Part shown: positions 23,039 to 29,365 of the stretch, piece by piece
Layout: each line of letters starts with the position of its first letter
Numbering within the stretch: position 1 is the stretch's first letter
Assembly (NCBI GenBank): GCA_024404295.1
Contig: JAKSQE010000003.1
Coordinates: forward strand, 1-29,365
Direction of reading: 5' to 3'
Source of the DNA: Oscillibacter sp.
GTDB lineage: Bacteria > Bacillota > Clostridia > Oscillospirales > Oscillospiraceae
DNA: 29,365 nt
Notes under the pieces: model-generated
The model's database searches: none
The model's input: the letters and a program-made list of their open reading frames with translations, nothing else
What the model was told of the DNA's origin: nothing
Program-made: the position numbers and the translations under genes

Positions 23039-23067
23039 AATGTATATCCAATCGATTGTTTCGTCAA
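23039..23067 (-). promoter_or_regulatory. corA promoter
   Basis: Minus strand TTGACG (23062-23067), 17-base spacer, TACATT (23039-23044), about 60 bases before the corA start. Confidence 0.6.
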
Positions 23068-23127
23068 TACAGATTCTATCGGAAAGCTTCTCCTATTCCT
23101 TCTATTGCGATTGTGATAACTTTCTTC

Positions 23128-23155
23128 TTGCAATTTTTTCTTTTTGTGCTATATT
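23128..23155 (+). promoter_or_regulatory. Promoter of the marR-degV operon
   Basis: TTGCAA (23128-23133), 16-base spacer rich in T, TATATT (23150-23155). The expected transcription start falls just before the palindromic operator. Confidence 0.65.
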
Positions 23156-23167
23156 GTTCATAAAGTA

Positions 23168-23190
23168 AACTGTTTACATTGTGAACAGTT
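23168..23190 (+). promoter_or_regulatory. Palindromic operator, probable MarR-type autoregulation site
   Basis: AACTGTT (23168-23174) and AACAGTT (23184-23190) form an inverted repeat with 9-base spacing; the nested GTAAACTGTTTAC (23165-23177) is itself a perfect palindrome. It lies between the -10 box and the ribosome-binding site of the MarR gene, the usual place for a MarR repressor's own operator. Confidence 0.65.
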
Positions 23191-23202
23191 ATGGAGGATG
23201 CT

Positions 23203-23673
23203 ATGGAATCCAAACGTCAGAAAGAAGAGCAGCTCTTACATGCTTTTCTTGAAATGTCCGCCTATATTCGGGGCAATCGCATTCTTTCTCGATTCTCTTT
23301 TAATGAAATCATGATTTGTAATCTGCTGTACCGCCGCCAATCCGTCGGAGAGCAGGCAGCTACCGCTACGGAAATCGTTGCATGGACAAAACTGCTGAAA
23401 TCTCAGGTCAATCACATTTTGACAGGAATGGAAGAGAAAGGGCTCATCTCCCGTACCCGCAGCGAACATGATAAGCGGATTGTTTATATCACTTTGCGGG
23501 AGGATGCGCTCCCTCTCTATTTACAGGAACACGAGTATGTACTTCAGATCATGGATCTTATTTACGAAACAATGGGGTCAGAGAAAATGCAGACCCTGAT
23601 TGAATTAGTCAGTCAAGCAACCACCATCGTTGATGAATTTCAAAGGAGATCACTATGGCAATTCGAATCATAA
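23203..23673 (+). CDS. MarR family transcriptional regulator
   Basis: A 156-residue winged-helix regulator. An N-terminal helical part precedes a recognition region (TATEIVAWTKLLKSQVNHILTGMEEKGLI) and the wing SRTRSEHDKRIVYITL, the most conserved MarR signature with its D-R pair; C-terminal helices complete the dimer domain. I start it at 23203 because GGAGG lies 5 bases upstream; an ATG four codons earlier overlaps that site. It overlaps the degV start by 19 bases, so the two are translationally coupled. By position it probably represses this operon and perhaps lipid genes, as FabT does in streptococci, but its operator does not look like the FabT box I know. Confidence 0.88.
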   Translation: MESKRQKEEQLLHAFLEMSAYIRGNRILSRFSFNEIMICNLLYRRQSVGEQAATATEIVAWTKLLKSQVNHILTGMEEKGLISRTRSEHDKRIVYITLREDALPLYLQEHEYVLQIMDLIYETMGSEKMQTLIELVSQATTIVDEFQRRSLWQFES

Positions 23674-24503
23674 CCGACTCCGCCAGCGACCTTTCACAGG
23701 CCGAAGCGCGCCAATGGAATGTGGAGGTTCTTCCTCTCAAGACAATGTTTGGCACAGAGGAATATCTGGACGGCGTAACATTGGATCACGAAGGGTTCTT
23801 TCAGAAATTAATTGAGTCCGACATCTTGCCCACAACCAGTCAGCTTTCTCCGTTCACTTATGCTGAGAGGTTCAAAGAAGCTGCTGAAGCAGGCGACTTT
23901 GTAGTGTGCGTTTGCCTGTCTTCCAAGCTATCCGGCTGCTATCAAAGTGCATGCATCGCCGCTGAGGAGTATCCCGATACGGTAAAAATTGTGGACAGCG
24001 AAAATGTTTGTATTGGCCAGCGCATTTTGATCCAGTTGGCACTTTCTCTCCGTGACGAAGGCCATTCCGCAGAAGAAATCGCAACTGTATTGGAGCGGGA
24101 AAAGAAAAAGATCCGTCTCGTTGCCCTGTTGGATACATTGGAATATCTGAAAAAGGGTGGGCGGATTTCCTCCGCTGTGGCTTTGGCAGGAACGATCCTC
24201 TCCATCAAGCCGGTGGTTGCCGTTGTGGACGGTGAAGTGGTCATGCTGGGCAAAGCACGCGGCTCCAAGAACGGCAATAATATGCTGATGACGATGGTAG
24301 AAAAAGAAGGCGGCATTAACTTTGACCGTCCCTATGCCTTGGCATACAGCGGCCTATCTGACGAATTACTGCAAAAGTACATAGAAGACAGTGCAACGCT
24401 CTATCAAGGAAAAACTTCCTTCCTCCCAATCTCCTCCATTGGCAGTACCATAGGCACCCATGTAGGCCCAGGTGCCATCGCAGCGGCGTTTTTTGTCAAC
24501 TGA
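23655..24503 (+). CDS. DegV family fatty-acid-binding protein
   Basis: A 282-residue DegV/FakB protein. Such proteins bind a fatty acid between two domains and, in FakB, present it to the kinase FakA for phosphorylation. Seen: IITDSASDLS at the N terminus, PTTSQLSPF near residue 60 and SSKLSGCYQSA near 95 (both lining the head-group site), LKKGGRISS near 165 and GTHVGPGAIAAAFF at the C terminus, the usual motif order. AAAGGAG precedes the ATG inside the MarR gene. No fakA homologue is in the window. The overlap with a MarR regulator suggests control in response to fatty acids; this is inference. Confidence 0.92.
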   Translation: MAIRIITDSASDLSQAEARQWNVEVLPLKTMFGTEEYLDGVTLDHEGFFQKLIESDILPTTSQLSPFTYAERFKEAAEAGDFVVCVCLSSKLSGCYQSACIAAEEYPDTVKIVDSENVCIGQRILIQLALSLRDEGHSAEEIATVLEREKKKIRLVALLDTLEYLKKGGRISSAVALAGTILSIKPVVAVVDGEVVMLGKARGSKNGNNMLMTMVEKEGGINFDRPYALAYSGLSDELLQKYIEDSATLYQGKTSFLPISSIGSTIGTHVGPGAIAAAFFVN

Positions 24504-24516
24504 CCCCATCAGATAC

Positions 24517-24553
24517 AAATTGCCCGAGGGAAATTCCCTCGGGCAATTTTATT
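24517..24553 (+). terminator. Terminator of marR-degV, shared with rsfS
   Basis: A 15-bp stem (24517-24531 with 24535-24549) with a 3-base loop and TTTTATTT tail. The convergent rsfS gene ends 17 bases further on and can use the same hairpin. Confidence 0.93.
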
Positions 24554-24565
24554 TCAAAGATGCAG

Positions 24566-24931
24566 TCAGTCCTGCGTCAGTACGCCGGTAAGGTCCAGGG
24601 GCTTGCCATCAGCCCACAGACGTTCCAGATCATAGAACGCACGCGCCTCGGCATTAAACACATGCACCACGATGCAGCCGTAGTCCAACAGCACCCAAGT
24701 GCCATCACGATAACCCTCGCGGCGCAGAGGTTTTTCGCCAGCCTGCTCCTCCATGGCTTTCTCAACAGAGCCGCTCAATGCGTTGATTTGCGTGTTAGAG
24801 CTGCCGGTCGCGATCACAAAATAATCGGCCAGCGTCGTCTGATCTGCTACTTCCAATGCGGCAATTTCCTTGCCCTTCTTCTCGTCCAGAGCCTTTACAG
24901 CAATCAAAGCTAATTCCTTCGGTGTCGTCAT
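24566..24931 (-). CDS. rsfS: Ribosomal silencing factor RsfS
   Basis: A 121-residue protein of the Iojap/RsfS family, which binds ribosomal protein L14 and blocks subunit joining when nutrients are short. Seen: TPKELALIAVKALDEKKG at the start, DYFVIATGSSNTQINAL in the centre, GYRDGTWVLLDYGCIVVHVF and FYDLERLWADG in the C-terminal half, all family hallmarks. I start it at 24931 (AAAGGA 9 bases upstream, family-typical MTTPKE); an ATG seven codons earlier overlaps the LCP stop as ATGA, a possible coupled start. It is the last gene of the rph-rdgB-yhbY-nadD/yqeK-lcp-rsfS cluster. Confidence 0.95.
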   Translation of the reverse strand: MTTPKELALIAVKALDEKKGKEIAALEVADQTTLADYFVIATGSSNTQINALSGSVEKAMEEQAGEKPLRREGYRDGTWVLLDYGCIVVHVFNAEARAFYDLERLWADGKPLDLTGVLTQD

Positions 24932-24948
24932 TTTTCTTTTCCTTTCTA

Positions 24949-26448
24949 TCATATCACAGGTGCTGAGGGTATCTCAATAACGCCCGGTTGTTCTCCCTCG
25001 TTTATTGTGGGATTCACATCCGGTTCAACCTCCAGCGGTGTTTCCGGCATTAAATCAATCGGCGCATCAGGTTCCGACGGAGTCGGATCCTCCGGGTTGA
25101 AGTCAGGTGTGGCATCCGGATTTTCCGGATCAGTATTAAGGTCGCCATTCGGATCCTCTGGATTCGGCTCTATGATCTCGCCTGTATTCACATCGATGAT
25201 ATTTCCATTTTCATCAACAATAATATCAGGATTTTCCGCTTCGCCGGTTCCATCTCCGATCAGTTCGGGCGGCTTCGCAGCATGTTGGTCTTCGACATAT
25301 CCCGTTGTAGAGGACAAGCTACCGTCTGCATTTACAGACATAATATCCAGATCAGCCAAGGTAAATACACGCTCAAAGGGGCTCAACTGTTCGTTGACGA
25401 TTTGCAGCAGCTGCTTTGGCAGCGGAACCACATAAGAAAGATAAAAATCTCTTCCGAACTGCTTGCTGAGGGAACGGCTATATACGCTTCTTCCTTCCCA
25501 CGGCATGGTCAAAAATGACACATCGTCTACACGCAAGCCCCCGGAAAATGCCTGTTTTCCGAACCAAAGAATATTCTGGAAACTCAGATCTGTTTCTACA
25601 TTTTCCTGGAAAACTTTAGAGATTTTTCCGATATTCAGCACATTTTTCGGAGTCATCATCTGCTGAATGACTGCTTTTAAGAATGCCTGCTGCAACTCCA
25701 TGCGGCCGGCATCACCAATGCCGCCGGTTGCATAACCATACGGGCTGTCGGCATCATTTTTACGCCAGCGTATGACCTGCATGGCATCTTTACCGCTGAA
25801 CAGACGGTATCCCGCAGGCTGTTCGATCACCAGATCCTGACTGGGATCATGATAATCCATTGGATACGGGTTATCAAAGTAGACGCCGCCGATGGCATCC
25901 ACGATTTTGCCAACAGCTTCCCACTCCACGATCACACGATAGTCCGGCTCAAAACCCACTAACTGGGCGATTTCCTGATACAGCGCCTGAACGCCTTTCT
26001 CTCCGCCGCCTTTCATGTTGTAGACGGAATTGATCTTCTTGATATCCCAGCTAACGTTGATCATCGTATCTCGGGGAATCGACATGACTGTGGCCTTTTG
26101 ATTCGTCACATCATAACTGGCCAGCAGCATGGTATCGGTATTACCGCCGCCGCCCGTGTCACGGCCTAAAATCAAAACGGTATAGAAGTCCTCACTCTTA
26201 CGCTTACCACCACTTTCAGGGCGGATTCCATCGCCATAGTCAATGTTCTCTTCGTTTCCCCAGAGAAATCCGCCCGAAAGGTCGGGACGAATAAACAGGC
26301 TTCGGTATCCCACAATGAACAGCAATACCAGTGCCAAGGCAGAAGCTGCGATGACCAGAGACTTCTGCATGGAAGATAACCGTCCAAACCAGGAAGCTTT
26401 TCTCGTATGCTTTTCCCGCTCTGTATGGAGTTCTCTCTTTCCTTTCAT
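24949..26448 (-). CDS. LCP (LytR-CpsA-Psr) family protein with an acidic, proline-rich tail
   Basis: A 499-residue membrane-anchored protein: basic cytoplasmic start, one helix at about residues 29-52, then the extracellular LCP domain with LILGRDTGGGGNTDTMLL near 93-110, SIPRDTM near 123-129, and RWRKND with GDAGRMELQQ near 227-254, the residues that bind the pyrophosphate of polyprenyl-linked glycans. LCP enzymes transfer teichoic acid or capsule glycans to peptidoglycan. Residues from about 400 are a low-complexity Pro/Glu/Asp/Asn tail. AAAGGA precedes the ATG, within the end of nadD-yqeK. LCP genes between yqeK and rsfS occur in many Clostridia. Confidence 0.92.
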   Translation of the reverse strand: MKGKRELHTEREKHTRKASWFGRLSSMQKSLVIAASALALVLLFIVGYRSLFIRPDLSGGFLWGNEENIDYGDGIRPESGGKRKSEDFYTVLILGRDTGGGGNTDTMLLASYDVTNQKATVMSIPRDTMINVSWDIKKINSVYNMKGGGEKGVQALYQEIAQLVGFEPDYRVIVEWEAVGKIVDAIGGVYFDNPYPMDYHDPSQDLVIEQPAGYRLFSGKDAMQVIRWRKNDADSPYGYATGGIGDAGRMELQQAFLKAVIQQMMTPKNVLNIGKISKVFQENVETDLSFQNILWFGKQAFSGGLRVDDVSFLTMPWEGRSVYSRSLSKQFGRDFYLSYVVPLPKQLLQIVNEQLSPFERVFTLADLDIMSVNADGSLSSTTGYVEDQHAAKPPELIGDGTGEAENPDIIVDENGNIIDVNTGEIIEPNPEDPNGDLNTDPENPDATPDFNPEDPTPSEPDAPIDLMPETPLEVEPDVNPTINEGEQPGVIEIPSAPVI

Positions 26449-26453
26449 GTTCT

Positions 26454-27644
26454 CTATCCTTTCAGCCAGTCTCTGGCTTCCATCGTCGCATGGTGTACTT
26501 CATTTCCCATTGCGGTCATTTCCTGCACGGTCATCTCAAGGCCCATCAGCAAACCCTGATCCAAATCCGCATAGACTGCTTTTCGCAGATCATCTACTCC
26601 GGGAAAATCTCGCGTAGGTTCAATATAATCTGCCAGATAAATCACTTTTTCCAGCAGACTCATATCCGCATGTCCGGTGGTATGCCACCAGATCGCACGG
26701 TAGATTTCATCGTCAACGCCAAACACGCTGCGGGCGATCTCCGCGCCGGTCTTCGCGTGAAGCAGTTTTAACGCTCTCTGTTCCAGTTCATCCAGTTGGA
26801 TTCCATACTGTTGACACAGCGCCAACTGATCGTCCATCTCCAGTTTCTTCGTGCAGTCATGGAGCAAGGCTGCTATGCGAGCTTTTTCCACATCGGCGCC
26901 ATAATGCTTCGCCAGTCGGACAGCTTCCTGTTCCGTGCCCAACACATGCGGAATCCGTTTGTGTTTCAGATAGCTCATGGCCACTGCACGTAAATCCTTC
27001 AGGGAAAGATGCTTTAAGTCCGCATGTGTCTTGTACAGGTTTTCCCGCAGGATATAGCCATATACCGCAGGTGCCAGCAACTCGCTGCCCTCGCCTTTTT
27101 TTAACCGCTCCCGCAGCTGCGTGGAGGAAATATCCACCACTCCGGGAATGGTCAAGGTGAAAATATTCGCATCCGGGTACGTCGCTTTCAAGTAGTCCCT
27201 CTGGACGGCAAACAGTTCCTCTGTATCCGCTTCTGTACGGCCAAACGCTGCAATACCGGCTAAGCGGAGGATCTCCTCCGGCTGATGCCATGCCTGCAGA
27301 GTCAGGAACATATCTGTTCCCATCAACAGCCATAGTTCGTCATCTGGGTATTGCTTCTTTAGTTCAGCCAACGTATCCGAGGTATAGCTCTTCCCTACCC
27401 GGTGCAGTTCCATATCCAACGTTTGAACCTGATCACCCAGTCCCAACTGGTCACCGGCTAAGCGCGTCATTTCCAGCCGCTGTTCCGGTGTGGGGCTGCC
27501 GACAGGTAGTTCCTTATGCGGTGGCAATCCGGCAGGGATCAAAAGCAAACGATCCAGGTGCAGCAGATCAAACACAGCCTTTGCCGCAACCAGATGTCCG
27601 ATATGAGGCGGGTTAAATGTTCCGCCGTAAATACCGATCTTCAT
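26454..27644 (-). CDS. nadD-yqeK: Fused nicotinate-nucleotide adenylyltransferase (NadD) and YqeK HD-domain hydrolase
   Basis: One 396-residue frame holds two enzymes that are usually separate neighbouring genes. Residues 1-205 are NadD: GGTFNPPHIGH at 7-17 (nucleotidyltransferase signature) and ISSTQLR at 172-178; it adenylates nicotinate mononucleotide to deamido-NAD. Residues about 213-396 are YqeK: His233 in PHVLGTEQEA, the HD pair His262-Asp263 in LLHDCTK, and LLHAKTGAEIA and WWHTTGH further on; YqeK hydrolyses diadenosine tetraphosphate symmetrically to ADP. The linker is short and the frame uninterrupted, so this is a genuine in-frame fusion rather than an overlap, unless the sequence has an error. 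AAAGGA precedes the ATG at 27644. Confidence 0.93.
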   Translation of the reverse strand: MKIGIYGGTFNPPHIGHLVAAKAVFDLLHLDRLLLIPAGLPPHKELPVGSPTPEQRLEMTRLAGDQLGLGDQVQTLDMELHRVGKSYTSDTLAELKKQYPDDELWLLMGTDMFLTLQAWHQPEEILRLAGIAAFGRTEADTEELFAVQRDYLKATYPDANIFTLTIPGVVDISSTQLRERLKKGEGSELLAPAVYGYILRENLYKTHADLKHLSLKDLRAVAMSYLKHKRIPHVLGTEQEAVRLAKHYGADVEKARIAALLHDCTKKLEMDDQLALCQQYGIQLDELEQRALKLLHAKTGAEIARSVFGVDDEIYRAIWWHTTGHADMSLLEKVIYLADYIEPTRDFPGVDDLRKAVYADLDQGLLMGLEMTVQEMTAMGNEVHHATMEARDWLKG

Positions 27645-27666
27645 ACTCTGTTTCCTTTGTTCGCAC

Positions 27667-27996
27667 TTACTGGGGACGCTTTTTTGCGGGCTTTACCAAT
27701 GCAATGCGCTTCTCCTTGGGCATGGAATGGCTCTCACGGTACAGTACAAATTTACTGCCGATGACCTGAACCACTTCGCTACGAGTAGCGGTAGCCAGCT
27801 CCTCTGCAGCCAAGCGGGCATCATACTCAATGTTGTTGTCCAAAACCTTGCCCTTGATGAGTTCCCGTGCCTCCAGAGCATCGTTCGCCTGCTGCACAAG
27901 ATTGTCACCAATGCCATCTTTACCGATATGAATGATGGTGTCAATGCTGTTGGCCAGGCCTCGCAGCTGTGCACGCTGTTTGCTTGTCAATTCCAT
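27667..27996 (-). CDS. yhbY: YhbY family RNA-binding protein (CRM domain)
   Basis: A 109-residue single-domain CRM protein: LTSKQRAQLRGLANSIDTIIHIGKDGI at the start with the GKDG loop (GxxG type) near residues 25-28, then ARELIKGKVL, and GSKFVLYRES near the end, all typical of YhbY. Family members bind pre-50S particles and are implicated in ribosome assembly. The C-terminal lysine-rich tail (KPAKKRPQ) would help RNA binding. AGGAG precedes the ATG. It lies between rdgB and nadD-yqeK with short gaps of 39 and 22 bases. Confidence 0.93.
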   Translation of the reverse strand: MELTSKQRAQLRGLANSIDTIIHIGKDGIGDNLVQQANDALEARELIKGKVLDNNIEYDARLAAEELATATRSEVVQVIGSKFVLYRESHSMPKEKRIALVKPAKKRPQ

Positions 27997-28035
27997 AATA
28001 TCTCCTAAATAATTATTGTTTCTTCTTTCAGACGA

Positions 28036-28626
28036 TTATTGATTCAAATAAGTTTCCAGTTTAGCCACAAAATCTTCCATCGCACGGCCACGGTGGGAAA
28101 TGGCGCTCTTTTCCTCCTGAGTCAACTGGCCAAACGTCTTTGCTAATTCCGGATAGAAAAATACAGGATCATAGCCAAAGCCGCCCTCGCCCATGGGTGC
28201 AAAGGCGATGGTTCCCTTCACCTGGCCTTCGGCGGTAATCGTATCGCCGTTGGGAAACGCACAGGCAATAGCGCAGGCAAAATGGGCAGCACGAGTAGGC
28301 TGACCTTTCAGATTCTCCAGCAGCAAGCGATAGCGGCCCACGTCGTCCAAACCCTCGCCGCCATAGCGGGCAGAATACACACCCGGTGCGCCGTTCAGTG
28401 CATCCACGCATAAGCCGGAGTCATCAGCGATAGCAGGCAGGTTCGCCAGTTCGCAAATAGCCTTTGCTTTCAGCATGGAGTTCTCGGCAAACGTGGTGCC
28501 GGTCTCCTCCACATCTACCGTGATTCCTAAATCCTTCGGCGTCACGACCTCAATGCCAAAACGCTCCAAAATGGCGCTCATCTCCCGAATCTTGCCGGGG
28601 TTATGGGTTGCCAATACAAATTGCAT
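28036..28626 (-). CDS. rdgB: XTP/dITP diphosphatase (RdgB/HAM1 family)
   Basis: A 196-residue house-cleaning pyrophosphatase that removes inosine and xanthosine triphosphates before they enter nucleic acid. Seen: LATHNPGKIREM at residues 4-15, GTTFAENSMLKAKA near 42-55, DDSGLCVDALNGAPGVYSARYGG near 68-90, GFGYDPVFFYP near 150 and SHRGRAM near 176, the complete family motif set. The ATG at 28626 shares one base with the rph stop (TAATG), and GGGAGGG stands upstream inside rph, indicating coupling. The rph-rdgB order is common in Firmicutes. Confidence 0.96.
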   Translation of the reverse strand: MQFVLATHNPGKIREMSAILERFGIEVVTPKDLGITVDVEETGTTFAENSMLKAKAICELANLPAIADDSGLCVDALNGAPGVYSARYGGEGLDDVGRYRLLLENLKGQPTRAAHFACAIACAFPNGDTITAEGQVKGTIAFAPMGEGGFGYDPVFFYPELAKTFGQLTQEEKSAISHRGRAMEDFVAKLETYLNQ

Positions 28627-29348
28627 TAGAATTTCCCTCCCAGTGCTTCTTTCTGAATGGATAGCAGTTCTCGATTTCCTTTCGCGCACAGGCGAACAAG
28701 TTCTTGCTGTTCAGCGGGTGTACAGGCTCTTCCCTCGCCAGTCCCTTGCAGTTCGATGATCTCGCCCAGCTCATTCATGATGCAGTTCAAGTCCACCTGT
28801 GCATTGCTGTCCTCACTGTACTGCAAGTCCAGCATAGGCTGCTCATCTACAATACCGGCAGAAATGCCGGAGACATAGTGGCGAATGGGAGACTCCGCCA
28901 AATCGCCCCGCTCCACCAGCTTGCGGCAGGCCAGAGCCATCGCAATGAAACCGCCGGTGACCGATGCGGTACGGGTACCACCGTCACCCTGCAGCACATC
29001 GCAGTCGACAGTGATGGTATGCTCACCCAGCTTGGTCATATCCACCGCAGCACGGAGAGAACGGCCCACCAGACGCTGAATTTCAGCACTTCTGGGGCTC
29101 AGCTTCAGTTTGGACACGTCACGCTTGCTGCGCTCGCGGTTGGCACGGGGCAGCATGGAATACTCCGCAGTGACCCAACCCTCGCCTTCCGCCACATGGG
29201 GCGGTGTGCGATCCTCCACACTGGCGCAGCACAGCACCATGGTATCGCCGCACTGGATCAGGCAGCTGCCTTCTGCAAACTTCGCAAAATCAGTTGTTAT
29301 TTTAATGGGGCGCAGTTCGTCAAACGCCCGTCCGTCTTTTCTGGTCAT
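28626..29348 (-). CDS. rph: Ribonuclease PH
   Basis: A 240-residue phosphorolytic 3'-5' exoribonuclease that trims tRNA 3' ends and takes part in rRNA turnover. Seen: MTRKDGRAFDELRPIKI at the start, LPRANRERSKRD near residues 67-78 (phosphate and RNA contacts), RSLRAAVDM near 97-105, DCDVLQGDGGTRTASVTGG near 115-133 and EDSNAQVDLNCI near 185-196. Length and motifs are complete. AGGAG lies just before the ATG, 17 bases from the window edge, so any promoter is outside. It heads the cluster that runs to rsfS. Confidence 0.96.
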   Translation of the reverse strand: MTRKDGRAFDELRPIKITTDFAKFAEGSCLIQCGDTMVLCCASVEDRTPPHVAEGEGWVTAEYSMLPRANRERSKRDVSKLKLSPRSAEIQRLVGRSLRAAVDMTKLGEHTITVDCDVLQGDGGTRTASVTGGFIAMALACRKLVERGDLAESPIRHYVSGISAGIVDEQPMLDLQYSEDSNAQVDLNCIMNELGEIIELQGTGEGRACTPAEQQELVRLCAKGNRELLSIQKEALGGKF

Positions 29349-29365
29349 TTTTTCTTCTCCTCTTG

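Noticed and set aside
1..29365. Search for a mobile element, prophage, CRISPR array, toxin-antitoxin or defence cluster
   Set aside because: No transposase, integrase, repeat-spacer array or phage-type gene is present. Nearly all genes are known housekeeping families with normal promoters, and composition is fairly even throughout.

Overview
The window looks like chromosomal, housekeeping DNA from a low-to-mid G+C Gram-positive anaerobe of the class Clostridia, most likely the Oscillospirales/Ruminococcaceae group. The signs are a T-box in front of leuS, a tandem glycine riboswitch, CorA, a type II pantothenate kinase, ThrH in place of an obvious homoserine kinase, a CD1247-type acidic zinc-ribbon protein, DegV, LCP and YqeK proteins, and TTGACA/TATAAT promoters with strong Shine-Dalgarno sites. 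The taxonomic call is an inference from gene content; no database search was possible. I saw no insertion sequence, prophage, CRISPR array or attachment site.

Layout. 1-1485 (-): a copper P-type ATPase cut by the window edge, with a promoter carrying two copper-repressor-like operators. 1527-6310 (+): rsmA, then thrC-thrH (end of threonine synthesis), then pckA and a strong terminator. 6325-10131 (-): a small unknown protein, an aldo/keto reductase with a ferredoxin-like tail, a cytidylate-kinase-like protein, a YhcC-type radical SAM protein and a divergent PAP2 membrane protein. 10161-10334 (-): a tRNA-Gln(CUG) with its own promoter and terminator. 10358-14431 (-): ttcA-like, cardiolipin synthase and nicotinate phosphoribosyltransferase. 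14471-15453 (+): type II pantothenate kinase.

15452-17506 (-): a TRIC/UPF0126 membrane protein behind a tandem glycine riboswitch with a terminator, a CD1247-like protein, and efp with a leader that can be drawn as an SD-sequestering pseudoknot. 17534-18912: yqeG (-) and a divergent unknown, possibly GH18-like, protein (+). 18920-22024 (-): rpsU with a structured leader and leuS behind a T-box. 22045-24553: corA (-), and a MarR regulator overlapping a DegV fatty-acid-binding protein gene (+) with a palindromic operator. 24566-29348 (-): the cluster rph, rdgB, yhbY, a nadD-yqeK fusion, an LCP protein and rsfS, transcribed in that order.

No new multi-gene defence or biosynthetic system is evident. 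The best leads are cis-regulatory: the efp leader pseudoknot, the alternative pairings in the rpsU leader, the glycine-riboswitch/UPF0126 pairing with overlapping terminator, and the copA operator placement. Among proteins, the NadD-YqeK fusion, the MarR-DegV overlap and the orphan 254-residue protein at 18115 stand out. No stretch longer than about 300 bases lacks a gene or a structured leader; the two longest non-coding stretches (16076-16316 and 21694-22044) are the glycine riboswitch and the T-box.
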